A stretch of 64,000 nt of DNA from the NCBI GenBank assembly GCA_002179805.1, contig NAVB01000209.1, positions 59,924 through 123,923 on the forward strand. The letters are read 5' to 3'. This DNA comes from Acanthamoeba lenticulata (Eukaryota; Discosea; Longamoebia; Acanthamoebidae). Below the pieces are notes generated by a model. That model made no database searches, was not told where the DNA came from, and saw only the letters and a list, made by a program, of their open reading frames with translations. Below are positions 63,987 to 64,000 of the stretch, one piece after another. Numbering within the stretch: the stretch's first letter is position 1; each line of letters begins with the position of its first letter. The position numbers were made by a program, and so were the translations under genes.

Positions 63987-64000
63987 CTGTACAATTTTTA

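Overview
The window is eukaryotic nuclear DNA and most likely from a free-living amoeba close to Acanthamoeba castellanii. The reasons are: GC-rich coding sequence; almost every gene cut by short introns (about 50-150 bases, GT-AG, with a few exceptions noted below); Gln- and His-rich transcription factors; a cyst-wall-type 'Jonah' lectin; and a periplasmic-binding-protein/kinase/cyclase/kinase receptor of the kind known from Acanthamoeba. The sequence cannot prove the species. I rebuilt 26 protein genes exon by exon, plus one tRNA. In nearly every case the exon lengths sum to a whole number of codons and the domain motifs run unbroken across the junctions, which is the main support for the models.

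Layout. 0-10 kb: a GNAT acetyltransferase cut by the left edge, a duplicated His-rich beta-trefoil actin-binding-type protein, tRNA-Gly, a secreted CAA-domain lectin, an F-box/ankyrin-type repeat protein, a ZZ/EF-hand membrane protein, complex I subunit NDUFB2 and a TMEM19 homologue. 10-20 kb: a gene-poor 1.2 kb gap, a TTP-type CCCH zinc-finger protein, a UBE3A-like HECT ligase with an AZUL finger, an NTF2/SnoaL-like protein and a macrodomain protein. 20-34 kb: a 14-exon, about 1785-residue leucine-rich-repeat protein, a mitochondrial-type single-pass protein and a 19-exon divergent P4-ATPase. 34-42 kb: a bHLH factor, a lysine-methyltransferase-like protein and a homeobox factor. 42-56 kb: a SAM/TKL-kinase/F-box/MORN protein, a GPATCH8 homologue, a divergent actin carrying a one-base frameshift, an acidic SAM protein with APC/C-type degrons, an acyltransferase and an RBX1-type RING protein. 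56-64 kb: neurochondrin, a secreted cupin_5 protein, and a receptor with a phosphate-binding-protein-like ectodomain, kinase, class III cyclase and second kinase, cut by the right edge.

There is no operon-like organisation and no obvious multi-gene system. Neighbouring genes often share divergent promoters (28048/28204, 41543/42424, 55068/55288, 58868/59239). Several genes fall in common themes: ubiquitin ligation (HECT, RBX1-like, two F-box proteins), signalling (two kinase genes, a cyclase) and gene control (bHLH, homeobox, CCCH).

The most striking observations are a probable U12-type AT-AC intron in the methyltransferase gene (36979-37063), the receptor architecture at the right end with an apparently defective cyclase metal site, an E2F-like palindrome just upstream of a KEN-box SAM protein, the frameshifted actin, and the duplicated trefoil gene that preserves intron phase but lost one intron.
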